DNA of 64,000 nt from NCBI GenBank assembly GCA_035647855.1, contig DASRMP010000063.1, positions 6,810-70,809 of the forward strand, given 5' to 3'. Source of the stretch: JAAZBW01 sp035647855. GTDB taxonomy: Bacteria > Actinomycetota > Actinomycetes > Actinomycetales > Actinomycetaceae. The notes beneath the pieces are model-generated. The model was not told the origin of the DNA and searched no databases. It was given only the letters and a program-made list of their open reading frames with translations. Position numbers and translations under genes: made by a program. Of this stretch, positions 16,523-24,994 are shown in pieces. Numbering within the stretch: the stretch's first letter is position 1; each line of letters opens with the position of its first letter.

Positions 16523-17248
16523 ATGGCTGAAAATGTACGCTCGTCACAGAAGACCCGTAAGATCGCCGCAATAGCAGCCGGTGCACTCGTCATCGGCGTT
16601 GGCGCAACCTACACGCTCGCCAGCTGGAACGACTCAGAGTGGGTGTGGGGCGGGGCAGGCAACACCCCTGGCGTTGGCACCGATAGCTTCGAGGTGTTGC
16701 AGAACACCACTTCAGTCTTTGACGACGACACCGCGAACTGGGCAAACCGTGAGACAAACCCTGGTGGTGGGCTGACGTTCACCGCAAGTGCCATCTCCCT
16801 GTCCCCCGGTGACACAATATACGCGCCCGTCGCGTTGCGAACAGATGCAGACTCGGCAGCGGCGACAGTCACCCTGCAGCAGGCGGTCACTGCCTCGATC
16901 ACACCCGCATACGATCAAGCTGTGTCCGACCCTGATGGTGACCTGTGGAAGTCGATCGAGGTCTCGGTTTACACAGAGAGCGTCACCGACCCGACAGTGA
17001 GCCCGACACACACGTGTGACGCCGCGAACATCAGCAACTGGGGCCCGGCTATCGCCGGCATCACCACGCTCGACACTGTGGCGACAGCGACGCAGACCCT
17101 CCTCGCTGACGGTGGGTCGACGCAACACTACTGCTTCGAACTGCACTTCCCGTCCACGCTCAAGGCCGGCCTCACGGCAGACAGCATCGATGATTTGCAA
17201 GGCCGCACGATCGCACCGGCGTGGGAGTTCAAGGCCGAATCGAACTAG
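16523..17248 (+). CDS. SipW-dependent-type exported protein (TasA/camelysin-like)
   Basis: 241 residues. The N-terminus is an alternate signal sequence: basic start, one hydrophobic helix (IAAIAAGALVIGVGATYTLA, about residues 14-33) and then SWNDSEW, the W-x-D-x-E-W signature that follows the cleavage site in SipW-processed proteins. The rest is a beta-rich domain with LSPGDTIYAPVALRTDAD and CDAAN/HYCFELHF cysteines. It would be processed by the signal peptidase encoded next and exported as a surface or fibre-forming protein. GGAAAGG lies upstream of the ATG. First gene of a four-gene operon. Confidence 0.8.
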   Translation: MAENVRSSQKTRKIAAIAAGALVIGVGATYTLASWNDSEWVWGGAGNTPGVGTDSFEVLQNTTSVFDDDTANWANRETNPGGGLTFTASAISLSPGDTIYAPVALRTDADSAAATVTLQQAVTASITPAYDQAVSDPDGDLWKSIEVSVYTESVTDPTVSPTHTCDAANISNWGPAIAGITTLDTVATATQTLLADGGSTQHYCFELHFPSTLKAGLTADSIDDLQGRTIAPAWEFKAESN

Positions 17249-17291
17249 CCTCAGGCGCAACTCAAGCGCCAGCACCCGGGGGTGAAGGTTC

Positions 17292-17909
17292 GTGATTGCA
17301 AAGCTCTTCGGCGTGGTCGCCACGACGTTGCTTGTCGTCGTTGCGGCCACGCTGGCGCTCTGGTTCGTGCTCTCTGCACTCACCGGGTCCACGCTCATCA
17401 CCTTCCGCACCGGTTCAATGGCACCCACAATGCCGCAGGGAAGCCTCGCGATCACGGTGCCAGTGAAGGCGTCCGAACTCAAGGTCGGCGACGTCATCAC
17501 CGTGCAACGTGTTGGAGAAGAGATGCCGGTCACTCACCGCATAATTGCCATCAATGAGGTAGTGGATCGCCCTGACAACACCGCAGACATCAGGGCCGCA
17601 GCACCCGGCTCAGGCGCGCCTGATCTCAGCAGTCCTCAAGCGCGCGAGATCAACATGCAGGGTGATGACAACGATTACCCTGACCAGCTCCCGTATGCAA
17701 TCACGGATGCTCATCGTGTGGTGATCGTCTTGCCGGGCGCCGGGAACGTGTTGATGCTTCTGCAGTCCCCACTCGGGCTGGGATCAATGACCCTGCTGGT
17801 TGCAGCCCTCGTGACATGGGCGTTTTGGCCCAAAGCCTCTGTCCGCCCCGAACAATCCACATGCTCACCCACCACAGCTCAGCCCTCCCCCAGCGAGTAC
17901 GCACCATGA
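17292..17909 (+). CDS. Signal peptidase I, SipW (ER/archaeal) type
   Basis: 205 residues from a GTG. A hydrophobic N-terminal helix (about 8-30) is followed by FRTGSMAPTMPQGS with the catalytic Ser, then VKVGDVITV-like and PVTHRIIAI, where the His replaces the Lys of ordinary bacterial enzymes (S26B type). A second hydrophobic helix lies near 160-180. It should cleave the alternate signal peptides of the neighbouring exported proteins. The ATG of the next gene overlaps its stop by four bases. Confidence 0.85.
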   Translation: MIAKLFGVVATTLLVVVAATLALWFVLSALTGSTLITFRTGSMAPTMPQGSLAITVPVKASELKVGDVITVQRVGEEMPVTHRIIAINEVVDRPDNTADIRAAAPGSGAPDLSSPQAREINMQGDDNDYPDQLPYAITDAHRVVIVLPGAGNVLMLLQSPLGLGSMTLLVAALVTWAFWPKASVRPEQSTCSPTTAQPSPSEYAP

Positions 17910-18649
17910 TCGTGTCCCAGCTGCTACGACCCCGCAGGCGCCCCATCGGGGGTGTCGGAACAGCTGTGCTCACGGCCTCAGTGCTCGCACTCATCGCGAG
18001 CGCTGCGCTCGGTGTGAACCGCGCCTCGGCACTCTTACACGAGGTTTCTGAAACGGGCCTGCCTGGATATCTTGCACTTCACGCTGATCCAGTTGCTCCC
18101 AATTGGCAAGATCTGACGCCAGGTGACACTGTGCACTGGCTCATGAGCGCCTCACTTTCTGACGCGCAGACGAGTTCCCTGGACCTTGAGCTTCGATCGG
18201 AAGGCGCGCTTGTGCAAGCCGGCGAGTTGCAAGTTGCCGTAACCGCGTGCACAGACCCGTTCTCATCGCACGGCCCCGGCACCACCCCCGGAGACTTCAT
18301 CTGCGAAAGCGATGCCAGCACCGTCGTAGAGCAGACTCCCCTATCAGCGGTCGCCCAGCCTGAACGGGGTGACCTTTATGCCCTTGCGCGGCTTCACGCG
18401 GGTGCCCCGCGCTACCTGCTGGTGACGCTGAGTGTGCCTGAAACCGCCGATTTGCAGGCAATGGCGGGCACCTCGATGCAAGTCGGGGTTGGGCTGCACG
18501 CGAGTGGCGATTCAGACCCGTCTACCATGCCACCACCCACACTCGTCGTGACCGGAGCCGATCTTTATATCCTCGGATTGCTCGGTGTCGGCCTGTTCGG
18601 GGTAGTTATCGGGGTTGCACTGATTCGTTCGGCCCGGAGGCACTCGTGA
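17906..18649 (+). CDS. Exported/membrane-anchored protein of the SipW operon
   Basis: 247 residues from an ATG overlapping the signal peptidase stop (ATGA). A hydrophobic segment (about residues 18-38, TAVLTASVLALIASAALGV) and a C-terminal helix (about 222-242) followed by a basic tail RSARRHS suggest an extracellular domain held at the membrane. It contains cysteines (VTACTDPF, DFICESD) and no enzyme motif. I cannot name a family. Its place between a SipW peptidase and an anchor-type protein suggests a surface assembly role. The next gene begins with GTG overlapping its stop. Confidence 0.65.
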   Translation: MIVSQLLRPRRRPIGGVGTAVLTASVLALIASAALGVNRASALLHEVSETGLPGYLALHADPVAPNWQDLTPGDTVHWLMSASLSDAQTSSLDLELRSEGALVQAGELQVAVTACTDPFSSHGPGTTPGDFICESDASTVVEQTPLSAVAQPERGDLYALARLHAGAPRYLLVTLSVPETADLQAMAGTSMQVGVGLHASGDSDPSTMPPPTLVVTGADLYILGLLGVGLFGVVIGVALIRSARRHS

Positions 18650-20535
18650 GCCGGACCCGCAAGACAGCATCACAGCGCACGATTCGACCCCGAATTGGTA
18701 GCGTGTACGTTCTGGTTGCAGCCGCGCTCACTCTCGCACTCGGTGCGCAAGGCAGCGTGGTAACTGACGCCACCTGGACCGATTCAGAGTGGATCGCGGC
18801 CAACGCCAGCACCTCCAGCTGTCTCACACCCGACGGCCATTTTGCGACGCGCGGCGAAGGCCGTGTGCTGAGCGGATCACTCCTCACGCTCGACCTCGAC
18901 ACCATCGCTGAGGCACGCGGGGTGGTCGCCACGAACGACGGCACGACCTCTACTCGAGACCCGATCACCGCGCAAGATCTAGGCAATGACGCCTACGCGA
19001 ACCCGCTCGACGTCGAGGCACTACAGCTCATTGAAGTTGGTCTCACCGGAGTGCTTGAGCTACCGCTCGACACCGAAACAGGCGTCGTGAATCAATACGC
19101 GCGCGCCACCAACGCGGGCGTCGCGATTGGCGCAGCAGGCACGGTGAGCAATGACGGCGGCATCTCGCTTGAACAATTTGAGGGCGACGTGCCTGACCTG
19201 GCGACCGTGAAGCTTTCTGAGCTGCTAAACTCGCCCGGCATCGGCCTTGGGAGCCTGATTCAGAACGTCACTGATCTCGAGCTCACCATCGGCGCAGTTG
19301 CCGGTCGCGCCTGGCTCGACGGCTGCCGCGACATTTGGGGCAGTGACGATTCCGTGAGTCGTGACTATCTGACATCGCACCTCGACCTTGACCTCACGTC
19401 GCCAACTGTCGGCGCACTCGGCACAACGATGAGTTCGACGGTCGGCACACTTGAGACCACAACTGACTCGCTCATTGGTGATGAGAACGCGCTCAATGGA
19501 GTGCTGAGTACGGTGCTCGACCTCCTCGTCGGCGTCGTGGGCACCGTCACGAGTCTGTTGCTACCGATCAAACTGATCGGTGATGAGGCCACTGCATCGA
19601 TCGTCAACATCAACCTTGATCTTGACCCGGTCCGCGCGCTCATTGATCAGCCGATTGCCGACGATGAGGGTGCCGTAAGCGTGACCCTTTCTGAAGGCCT
19701 CGTGCACATCGACACTGTGGCGCTGCTGGGTGCGGCGTATGATCCTGACGGCCCGCCAGGGGCAGCCTGCACAGGTGACCCCTACTCCCAAGGTCTCAAC
19801 GAACTCGCTCCGAATACCGAGCCACTCACCGATGAGTGTGTGCTGACCGCGCTCACCACTCGCCTGGGCGCGCTACTTGGCGACATTGTTCAAGACGTCA
19901 ACACAGCGCTCGAGACCGCTCTCGATAACGCTGCGGTCTCAGCCGAGATCCGCATCCCAGTCGAGCGTTGCAATACCCTCCCAGTCTTGGGGGTGTGCCC
20001 AAGCGGCTGGACCGCGGCCGGTGACCTGCTCATTCAGGTGCAGGGAAGTCTCACCGAGCTTCTCGCGAACACGAGTGGCAGCGTAACGATCGACACGTCC
20101 GCACTTCTCGGCGGCGTGCTCGGCGAGCTCGTCGATACCCTCGTCAGCGGCGCACTTGGGGTGCTGAGCCCAGTGCTCGGTGGGCTCGTCGGAAATGTGG
20201 TGCTCGGCACACTCGGAGATCTCGCTGAGTTGCCCTCGGACGTCATCATCACGACCGTCAAACCGATTGTCGAGCTGGTGGGCGGTGTCTACGAGGGCCT
20301 CTTTCTTGACGGAGTGGTCGCCCTCACCATCAACGCGCAAAACGACCCGCAGAGTGGCAACGCCGAACCGGGGGATTGGGCGGCCATCACAGAGGGTCGC
20401 TACGACGTTGCCGCGATCCGCTTGGGCGTGCTTGACTCGCTCGGCAACGCCGCCGTCTGGCTTTACCTTGGGCGCGGCTCAGTCGGACCCGCGTGCTCAC
20501 TCGCACAGTCCCGGCAGCTCTGCGCCGGATACTAA
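18646..20535 (+). CDS. Choice-of-anchor G-like exported protein
   Basis: 629 residues from GTG. Basic N-terminus, hydrophobic helix (VYVLVAAALTLALGAQGSVV, about 20-39) and then TDATWTDSEW, the same W-x-D-x-E-W SipW signature as in the first gene of the operon. A long beta-rich and low-complexity region follows (many LLGxVxDL-type segments), and the protein ends in a domain with GDWAAITEGRYDVAAIRLGVL. These features match the actinobacterial choice-of-anchor G family found beside SipW genes. Likely a large surface protein. Terminators follow at 20548 and 20695. Confidence 0.7.
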   Translation: MSRTRKTASQRTIRPRIGSVYVLVAAALTLALGAQGSVVTDATWTDSEWIAANASTSSCLTPDGHFATRGEGRVLSGSLLTLDLDTIAEARGVVATNDGTTSTRDPITAQDLGNDAYANPLDVEALQLIEVGLTGVLELPLDTETGVVNQYARATNAGVAIGAAGTVSNDGGISLEQFEGDVPDLATVKLSELLNSPGIGLGSLIQNVTDLELTIGAVAGRAWLDGCRDIWGSDDSVSRDYLTSHLDLDLTSPTVGALGTTMSSTVGTLETTTDSLIGDENALNGVLSTVLDLLVGVVGTVTSLLLPIKLIGDEATASIVNINLDLDPVRALIDQPIADDEGAVSVTLSEGLVHIDTVALLGAAYDPDGPPGAACTGDPYSQGLNELAPNTEPLTDECVLTALTTRLGALLGDIVQDVNTALETALDNAAVSAEIRIPVERCNTLPVLGVCPSGWTAAGDLLIQVQGSLTELLANTSGSVTIDTSALLGGVLGELVDTLVSGALGVLSPVLGGLVGNVVLGTLGDLAELPSDVIITTVKPIVELVGGVYEGLFLDGVVALTINAQNDPQSGNAEPGDWAAITEGRYDVAAIRLGVLDSLGNAAVWLYLGRGSVGPACSLAQSRQLCAGY

Positions 20536-20547
20536 GCCCGAAAAGCC

Positions 20548-20574
20548 GGCTCCCATCCGGGAGCCCTCAGTTTT
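20548..20574 (+). terminator. Terminator after the SipW operon
   Basis: A 7-bp stem GGCTCCC / GGGAGCC with a 4-base loop, followed closely by TTTT; 13 bp after the stop codon of the last operon gene. Confidence 0.75.
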
Positions 20575-20694
20575 GTGCGCGAGGAGCACGGTTTGTTGGC
20601 AAGAAAACGCACCGCGTTTTCGCACAATCCGTGGCGGCGCCACCGCGCCGCTAAACCTCGGTTCAAGGCCACCCGAGCCTGCAAGAAACACAAA

Positions 20695-20717
20695 GCGGGC
20701 TCCCCCGGGGAGCCCGC
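20695..20717. terminator. Strong hairpin beside the internal att site
   Basis: An 11-bp perfect inverted repeat (GCGGGCTCCCC and its complement) around a single C, with AAA before and TTT after, so it could terminate transcription in either direction. It lies just outside the internal tRNA 3'-end copy, where a tRNA terminator would sit, and probably came with the element's attachment region. Confidence 0.65.
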
Positions 20718-20724
20718 CGTTTCG

Positions 20725-20745
20725 TGCGCGAGGGGGGACTTGAAC
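20725..20745. other. Internal attachment site between elements A and B
   Basis: A 21-bp tRNA 3'-end copy differing from the left copy by a single base (acceptor read CTCGCGCA instead of CTTGCGCA) and identical to the right copy at 33470. It is followed by TGACCTCGAC as at attL. Its presence shows that two elements were inserted in tandem. Confidence 0.85.
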
Positions 20746-20895
20746 TGACCTCGACCCCCAAACCTCGCGAAACCACGGAGCGCGTTCTGCCGCATAAAAT
20801 CAACGACCTACGGCATGTGACCTGTGGATAACTCCACCACGATACGCAGAGCTACAGGTTGCTTAGCGCTTTCGTTAGCACTTTTAGCAGTGCAC
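20746..20895. repeat. Island left-end repeat, copy 2
   Basis: Homologous to 13490-13635, including TGACCTGTGGATAACTCCAC and the paired TTAGCRCTTT motifs near 20868. It lies between the internal att and the aquaporin gene; probably the integrase arm-site region of element B. Confidence 0.75.
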
Positions 20896-20927
20896 GCCAG
20901 TCCTTCAGAACGCATCTCGGGAGTGGT

Positions 20928-21662
20928 TCAACCTTTGCGTACCGGGAACACCAGCATGACCACCGCAACACCGATCGCTGCCCCGACGACCTGCGCCCCG
21001 AGGAAGGGCAGGACGGATGTCGGGGCGATCCCTGCGAAGGTGTCGGTGAAGATGCGCCCTATCGTTACCGCTGGGTTCGCGAACGAGGTCGAGGACGTGA
21101 ACCAGTACGCTGCCCCGATGTAGGCACCTACCGCCGGGGCCACCGCCTCCGCACGACCCCCTCGCACGAGGGCAAAGATCACCAGCACCAGGCCCGCTGT
21201 CGCAACGACTTCTGCGAGCAGATGCCCTGCCGTCGCACGATCGGTGCTGGAAATGCTCGTGGACGTGGCGAACATCGCGTTCGCGAGTACCGCACCACCG
21301 ATCCCGCCGACTACTTGCGCGGCAACATAGATGATGATTTCACCGACCGACCTGCGGGTTCCGAGTACGCGGTCGGCCAGCGTCACGATCGGGTTGAAAT
21401 GCGCCCCGGAGACCTTCTGGAACATCGCGATCAGCACGGCAAGACCAAGCGTCGTCGCCAACGAGTTCTCCAGGAGCATCAGCCCCGTGTCGTTCGGAGA
21501 GAGCTGCTGTGCAGCGATACCGGAACCGACCACGATCGCAACGAGCAGGCCCGTGCCGAGTGCTTCCCCAATCGCCCGACGCCACAACGGAGGCTCCGTC
21601 GCAGCCTGCGTCGGCTCATCGCCGAGCGCTACTCCTTCGCTCGGAGGTCTGTGGTCGGTCAA
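20928..21662 (-). CDS. Aquaporin/MIP-family channel of the arsenic cluster (AqpS-like)
   Basis: 244 residues with six hydrophobic helices and the two half-helix boxes of aquaporins: GAHFNPIVT (NPI instead of NPA, about residue 87) and SFANPAVT (about 198). In arsenic operons such channels (AqpS) let arsenite formed by ArsC leave the cell. No ArsB or Acr3 pump gene is present in the cluster, so this channel would be the only exit route encoded here. Its ATG overlaps the stop of the upstream arsC-like gene. Confidence 0.85.
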   Translation of the reverse strand: MTDHRPPSEGVALGDEPTQAATEPPLWRRAIGEALGTGLLVAIVVGSGIAAQQLSPNDTGLMLLENSLATTLGLAVLIAMFQKVSGAHFNPIVTLADRVLGTRRSVGEIIIYVAAQVVGGIGGAVLANAMFATSTSISSTDRATAGHLLAEVVATAGLVLVIFALVRGGRAEAVAPAVGAYIGAAYWFTSSTSFANPAVTIGRIFTDTFAGIAPTSVLPFLGAQVVGAAIGVAVVMLVFPVRKG

Positions 21663-22507
21663 CGGGCGATCCGCTGGGTCAGCTCATCGGCGAGGCGACG
21701 AACTCGTTCCGAGATGTCGTCACGAACCAGGCGCATTCGCTCTTCGCCTTCGATGCCCCGGAGCGACGGTTCATCGATCGGCCAGGTCTCGATCGTTCCG
21801 CGCATGTCCGGCACGGGTTCGACCTTGGCTTCGTCGCCGAGCACGATCACTCGATCGACACTGTGCAGGATCGCGGGGTCAATCGGCTTGGTGTATTCGC
21901 CATCCATCCTCGCCCCGACTTCCTCCACGACGGCCTTCGACAGCGCGTTCAGCGCGTCTCCGGGCGCGGTACCTGCCGACAGGACACGCACTGCATCGCC
22001 AGCCTGCTGGCGCATGAGCGCGGCGGCGATCTGCGACTTTCCACCGTTCTTCTTGCACACGAACAAGACCAACGGGAGTTCTTCGGCCGCGCTCGCTTTC
22101 GGTTCGATGCCGAGTGTGGCGATCAAGGCCTCGATTCGCTCCTTAATCTCGTCACGGATCGGTCGCACCGCGTCGATACCCTGGCCTGCGGGGTCATCGA
22201 GTTTCCAGTCCTCGTAGCGCTTGCCCGGGAAGAACGGGCAGGCATCACCGCAGCCCATCGTGATGACGACGTCAGAGTCCTGCACGGCCTCGGTGGTGAG
22301 GACTTTGGGCCTCTCGGCAGTGATGTCGATGCCTGCTTCGCGCATGGCTTCGACCGCGACAGGGTTGATCTGCTCGGCAGGGATCGAGCCTGCGGAGCGC
22401 ACCTCGATGCGGTCGCCCGCGAGCTGCCGGAGATAACCGGCGGCCATCTGCGAACGGCCCGCGTTGTGCACGCAGACGAATAAAACGCTCGGCTTGGTGG
22501 TGTTCAT
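21659..22507 (-). CDS. Tandem low-molecular-weight phosphatase / arsenate reductase
   Basis: 282 residues formed by two LMW-PTPase domains. The first (about 1-135) has the intact P-loop CVHNAGRSQ and the later reductase cysteine pair region MGCGDACPFFPGKRYEDW, as in thioredoxin-coupled ArsC. The second (about 145-282) has CKKNGGKSQ, where the P-loop Arg is Lys (C-x5-K-S), so catalysis is doubtful and a binding role is possible. It should reduce arsenate to arsenite with electrons from the thioredoxin system encoded upstream. Confidence 0.85.
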   Translation of the reverse strand: MNTTKPSVLFVCVHNAGRSQMAAGYLRQLAGDRIEVRSAGSIPAEQINPVAVEAMREAGIDITAERPKVLTTEAVQDSDVVITMGCGDACPFFPGKRYEDWKLDDPAGQGIDAVRPIRDEIKERIEALIATLGIEPKASAAEELPLVLFVCKKNGGKSQIAAALMRQQAGDAVRVLSAGTAPGDALNALSKAVVEEVGARMDGEYTKPIDPAILHSVDRVIVLGDEAKVEPVPDMRGTIETWPIDEPSLRGIEGEERMRLVRDDISERVRRLADELTQRIAR

Positions 22508-22527
22508 GGTGTCCTAGTTGCTTTCTC

Positions 22528-23514
22528 TCAGCGGGTGGCGATGGTGGCGAGAAGGTTCTTGACTCGCGCTTCGATGTCGTCTCGGATCGCAGCGACGCCT
22601 TCTTCCGACGCGAGTGCCGGATCGCCGACAGCCCAGTCTTCGTACTGCACGCCCGGGATGATCGGGCACACATCGCCGCAGCCCATAGTGACCACGACAT
22701 CAGCCGCACGCACGGCGTCATCGGTGAGCGGCTTCGGGAAAGCAGCGGCCGCATCTTCTTCGCCTTCGATTTCGACCAGCAGCGACCGAACGTGCGGGTG
22801 CATGTCCGCTGCGGGAGTCGACCCGGCGGATCGGGCAACGACCTTCCCGTCCGAGAGCTGATTCACCAAGGCCGCCGCGAGCTGCGAACGGCCAGCGTTC
22901 GCGACGCACACGAACAGAATCTGCGGTGCACCGCTCCCACGATCACGGGTGAGGTCGGCGAGACGTTGACGCGCGAATCGCTCCGTCAACGGGATCATGT
23001 GTTGCGTCAGCTTCGCCGTGCGCACCAGCCCCGCGTATGACTCGCGGACGATCGCGAGAACGAGTTCACGGTTCATATCGTGCATCTCATCGGCCAGCTC
23101 TTGAGCCAGGTGCTCAACCCGCGAATCGAGTGCGGCAAGCGCTTCGGCGCGTTCCTCACCATCGGTGGGGGTCGCGATCACCGCTGCCGGGGCGAACGCT
23201 TCGAGCAACGCAGTAACCGCCACCTGCCGTGTCGCCGCAACCCGGTAGTAGACCCAGGTTCCGCGACGCTGGGAGGTCAGCAGCCCGGTGTCTTTCATCA
23301 CGCGAAGATGATGCGACACCGTGGGTTGTGAAACCTCGGCAAGTTCGGCCAGATCGCACACGCAGATTTCACCACGGGGGTCGGAGGCGATGGCGGACAG
23401 CATGCGCAGGCGCAGCGGGTCGGAGATTGCTTTGAGCGTGGTCGCCACCGTCGCGGCAGCCTCGGCGCCAATGGCGCGCGTGGCCGTTGGGAGGCATTCA
23501 GTCATGGTCATCAT
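22528..23514 (-). CDS. ArsR regulator fused to ArsC arsenate reductase
   Basis: 328 residues. The first 100 are an ArsR/SmtB winged helix with EICVCDLAELAEVSQPTVSH (metalloid-binding Cys pair CVC and recognition helix). A helical linker follows (about 110-190), and the last 135 are a LMW-PTPase arsenate reductase with CVANAGRSQ and MGCGDVCPIIPGVQYEDW. It would repress the cluster until arsenite binds and also reduce arsenate. Three closely spaced ATGs exist (MMTMTE); GAGG precedes them. It lies 20 bp upstream of the tandem arsC gene. Confidence 0.88.
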   Translation of the reverse strand: MMTMTECLPTATRAIGAEAAATVATTLKAISDPLRLRMLSAIASDPRGEICVCDLAELAEVSQPTVSHHLRVMKDTGLLTSQRRGTWVYYRVAATRQVAVTALLEAFAPAAVIATPTDGEERAEALAALDSRVEHLAQELADEMHDMNRELVLAIVRESYAGLVRTAKLTQHMIPLTERFARQRLADLTRDRGSGAPQILFVCVANAGRSQLAAALVNQLSDGKVVARSAGSTPAADMHPHVRSLLVEIEGEEDAAAAFPKPLTDDAVRAADVVVTMGCGDVCPIIPGVQYEDWAVGDPALASEEGVAAIRDDIEARVKNLLATIATR

Positions 23515-23527
23515 GTCCTCGTTTCCG

Positions 23528-23854
23528 CTAGTGAGCGAGCAGGCCGTCGATCTTCGCGGCGATTACGGGTTTGGGGTGCGCGCCGATCAGCACGTCCTGT
23601 CGGGTGCCGTCCTGGTAGAAGCCGAGGGTCGGGATCGAGGTGACCCCTGCGGCGGTGACGGCTTCGGGGTTCTGGTCGGCGTCGATCTTCACGAACTTCA
23701 CGCGGCCCGCATACTCGTCCGCGAGCTGGTCAAGGATCGGCGCAATCGCCTTGCACGGTCCGCACCAAGTCGCCCAAATGTCGACCACCACGGGAAGGTC
23801 TGCAGCTTCGACTTCGGCCTGGAACGTGGCGTCGGTGACGGCAGTGATGGTCAT
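23528..23854 (-). CDS. trxA: Thioredoxin
   Basis: 108 residues with the redox motif WATWCGPCKAIAP (about residue 28-40), cis-Pro loop SIPTLGFYQDG and the usual thioredoxin length. It would donate electrons to the two ArsC proteins. Its ATG overlaps the stop of trxB by four bases, so the pair is translationally coupled. Confidence 0.95.
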   Translation of the reverse strand: MTITAVTDATFQAEVEAADLPVVVDIWATWCGPCKAIAPILDQLADEYAGRVKFVKIDADQNPEAVTAAGVTSIPTLGFYQDGTRQDVLIGAHPKPVIAAKIDGLLAH

Positions 23855-24825
23855 GCGGAAACCTCCAAGAGCGCATCCCGCTCGGCGGCGGGAAGAGTGT
23901 GGGAAAGGAAATGCTGGGCGTCTTGCGCGGCAGCGCAGCCCGTACCGGCGGCGGTGATCGCCTGCCGGTAGGTGTGGTCAACAAGATCGCCCGCCGCGAA
24001 GACACCGGGCAGATTGGTGCGCGTCGAGGGATGCTCCACGAGCACATACCCGTCCGCGTCGGTGTCGACCTGCCCGGCCACGAGTTCCGAGCGGGGATCG
24101 TGCCCGATCGCGACGAACACTCCGGTCACATCGAGCACACGCTCGACCCCGGTGATGCTGTCGCGCAACCGCAGCCCGGATACTTGTTCGTCGCCGATGA
24201 TGCCTGCGACTTCCGAGTTCCAGGCGACCTCGATCTTCGGATCAGCGAGCGCACGCTCGGTCATGATGCGAGAGGCGCGGAACTCGTCACGGCGGTGCAC
24301 GATCGTCACCTTCGACGCGAACCGCGTCAAGAACAGGGCCTCTTCCATCGCGGAGTCACCTCCGCCGATCACAGCGATGTGATGCTCACGGAAGAAGAAC
24401 CCGTCGCAGGTGGCGCACCAGGACACCCCGTGCCCGGACAGTCGCTCTTCCTCGGGCAGTCCGAGCTTGCGATACGCCGAACCCATCGCGAGGATCACCG
24501 CGCGAGCCCGGTACACGTCGCCGCCGCCCGTGGTGATCGTCTTCACATCCCCGACAAGGTCGAGCGCGGTCGCATCGTCGTAGACAATCTGCGCGCCGAA
24601 GCGCTCGGCCTGCCCGCGCATCGCCTCCATCAGCTCAGGCCCCTGGACACCGTCGGTGAAGCCTGGGAAGTTCTCGACCTCGGTGGTGGTCATCAGGGAG
24701 CCGCCCGCCGTCACCGACCCAGCAAGAACCACGGGCGCGAGGCCCGCACGCGCGGCATAGATCGCCGCCGTGTACCCGGTCGGCCCGGAACCCACGATCA
24801 CCAGTTCGGCGTGCTGTTCAGCCAT
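23851..24825 (-). CDS. trxB: Thioredoxin reductase
   Basis: 324 residues with FAD-binding GSGPTGYTAAIYAARAGL (about 11-28), the redox CATCDGFFF (about 135), NADPH-binding GGGDSAMEEALFL and the C-terminal FAD motif GVFAAGDLVDHTYRQAITAAG. It reduces thioredoxin with NADPH. First gene of the leftward arsenic operon (trxB-trxA-arsRC-arsC-aquaporin), divergent from the flavoprotein gene. Confidence 0.95.
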   Translation of the reverse strand: MAEQHAELVIVGSGPTGYTAAIYAARAGLAPVVLAGSVTAGGSLMTTTEVENFPGFTDGVQGPELMEAMRGQAERFGAQIVYDDATALDLVGDVKTITTGGGDVYRARAVILAMGSAYRKLGLPEEERLSGHGVSWCATCDGFFFREHHIAVIGGGDSAMEEALFLTRFASKVTIVHRRDEFRASRIMTERALADPKIEVAWNSEVAGIIGDEQVSGLRLRDSITGVERVLDVTGVFVAIGHDPRSELVAGQVDTDADGYVLVEHPSTRTNLPGVFAAGDLVDHTYRQAITAAGTGCAAAQDAQHFLSHTLPAAERDALLEVSA

Positions 24826-24849
24826 TGCTCACGACTCCTGTTCGTCTGA

Positions 24850-24990
24850 CCCGACCGACTTCTTGATTCGACCACTGTCTATATTGACATTATTCGATAC
24901 AGTCGGCAGGCTTGCAAGTGCAAGACATCGTGCCCCGGCTGATTTCATCGAACGTTCACCAAGTCGAGCCGGGCACACGAGGAGGAAACC
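24850..24990. promoter_or_regulatory. Divergent arsenic promoter region with probable ArsR operator
   Basis: The gap between trxB and the flavoprotein gene is the most AT-rich stretch nearby. It contains ATTCGACCACTGTC, TATATTGACA and ATTATTCGATACAGT, an imperfect inverted arrangement (CTGTC/GACAG-like and TCGA elements) suited to a dimeric ArsR. GGAGG at 24980 is the ribosome binding site of the rightward gene. Operator assignment is inferred. Confidence 0.5.
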
Positions 24991-24994
24991 CGTC

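Larger units (their letters stand above)
13469..20745. mobile_element. Element A of a tandem island at tRNA-Leu (no integrase)
   Basis: Bounded by attL (13469) and an internal att copy (20725). Its left end (13490-13635) is homologous to the left end of element B (20746-20895), showing common ancestry. It carries a RidA gene, a truncated threonine aldolase, an insertion sequence, and a SipW-type secretion operon, but no recombinase, so it is best read as a cis-mobilised or decayed relative using the integrase of element B. Confidence 0.7.
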
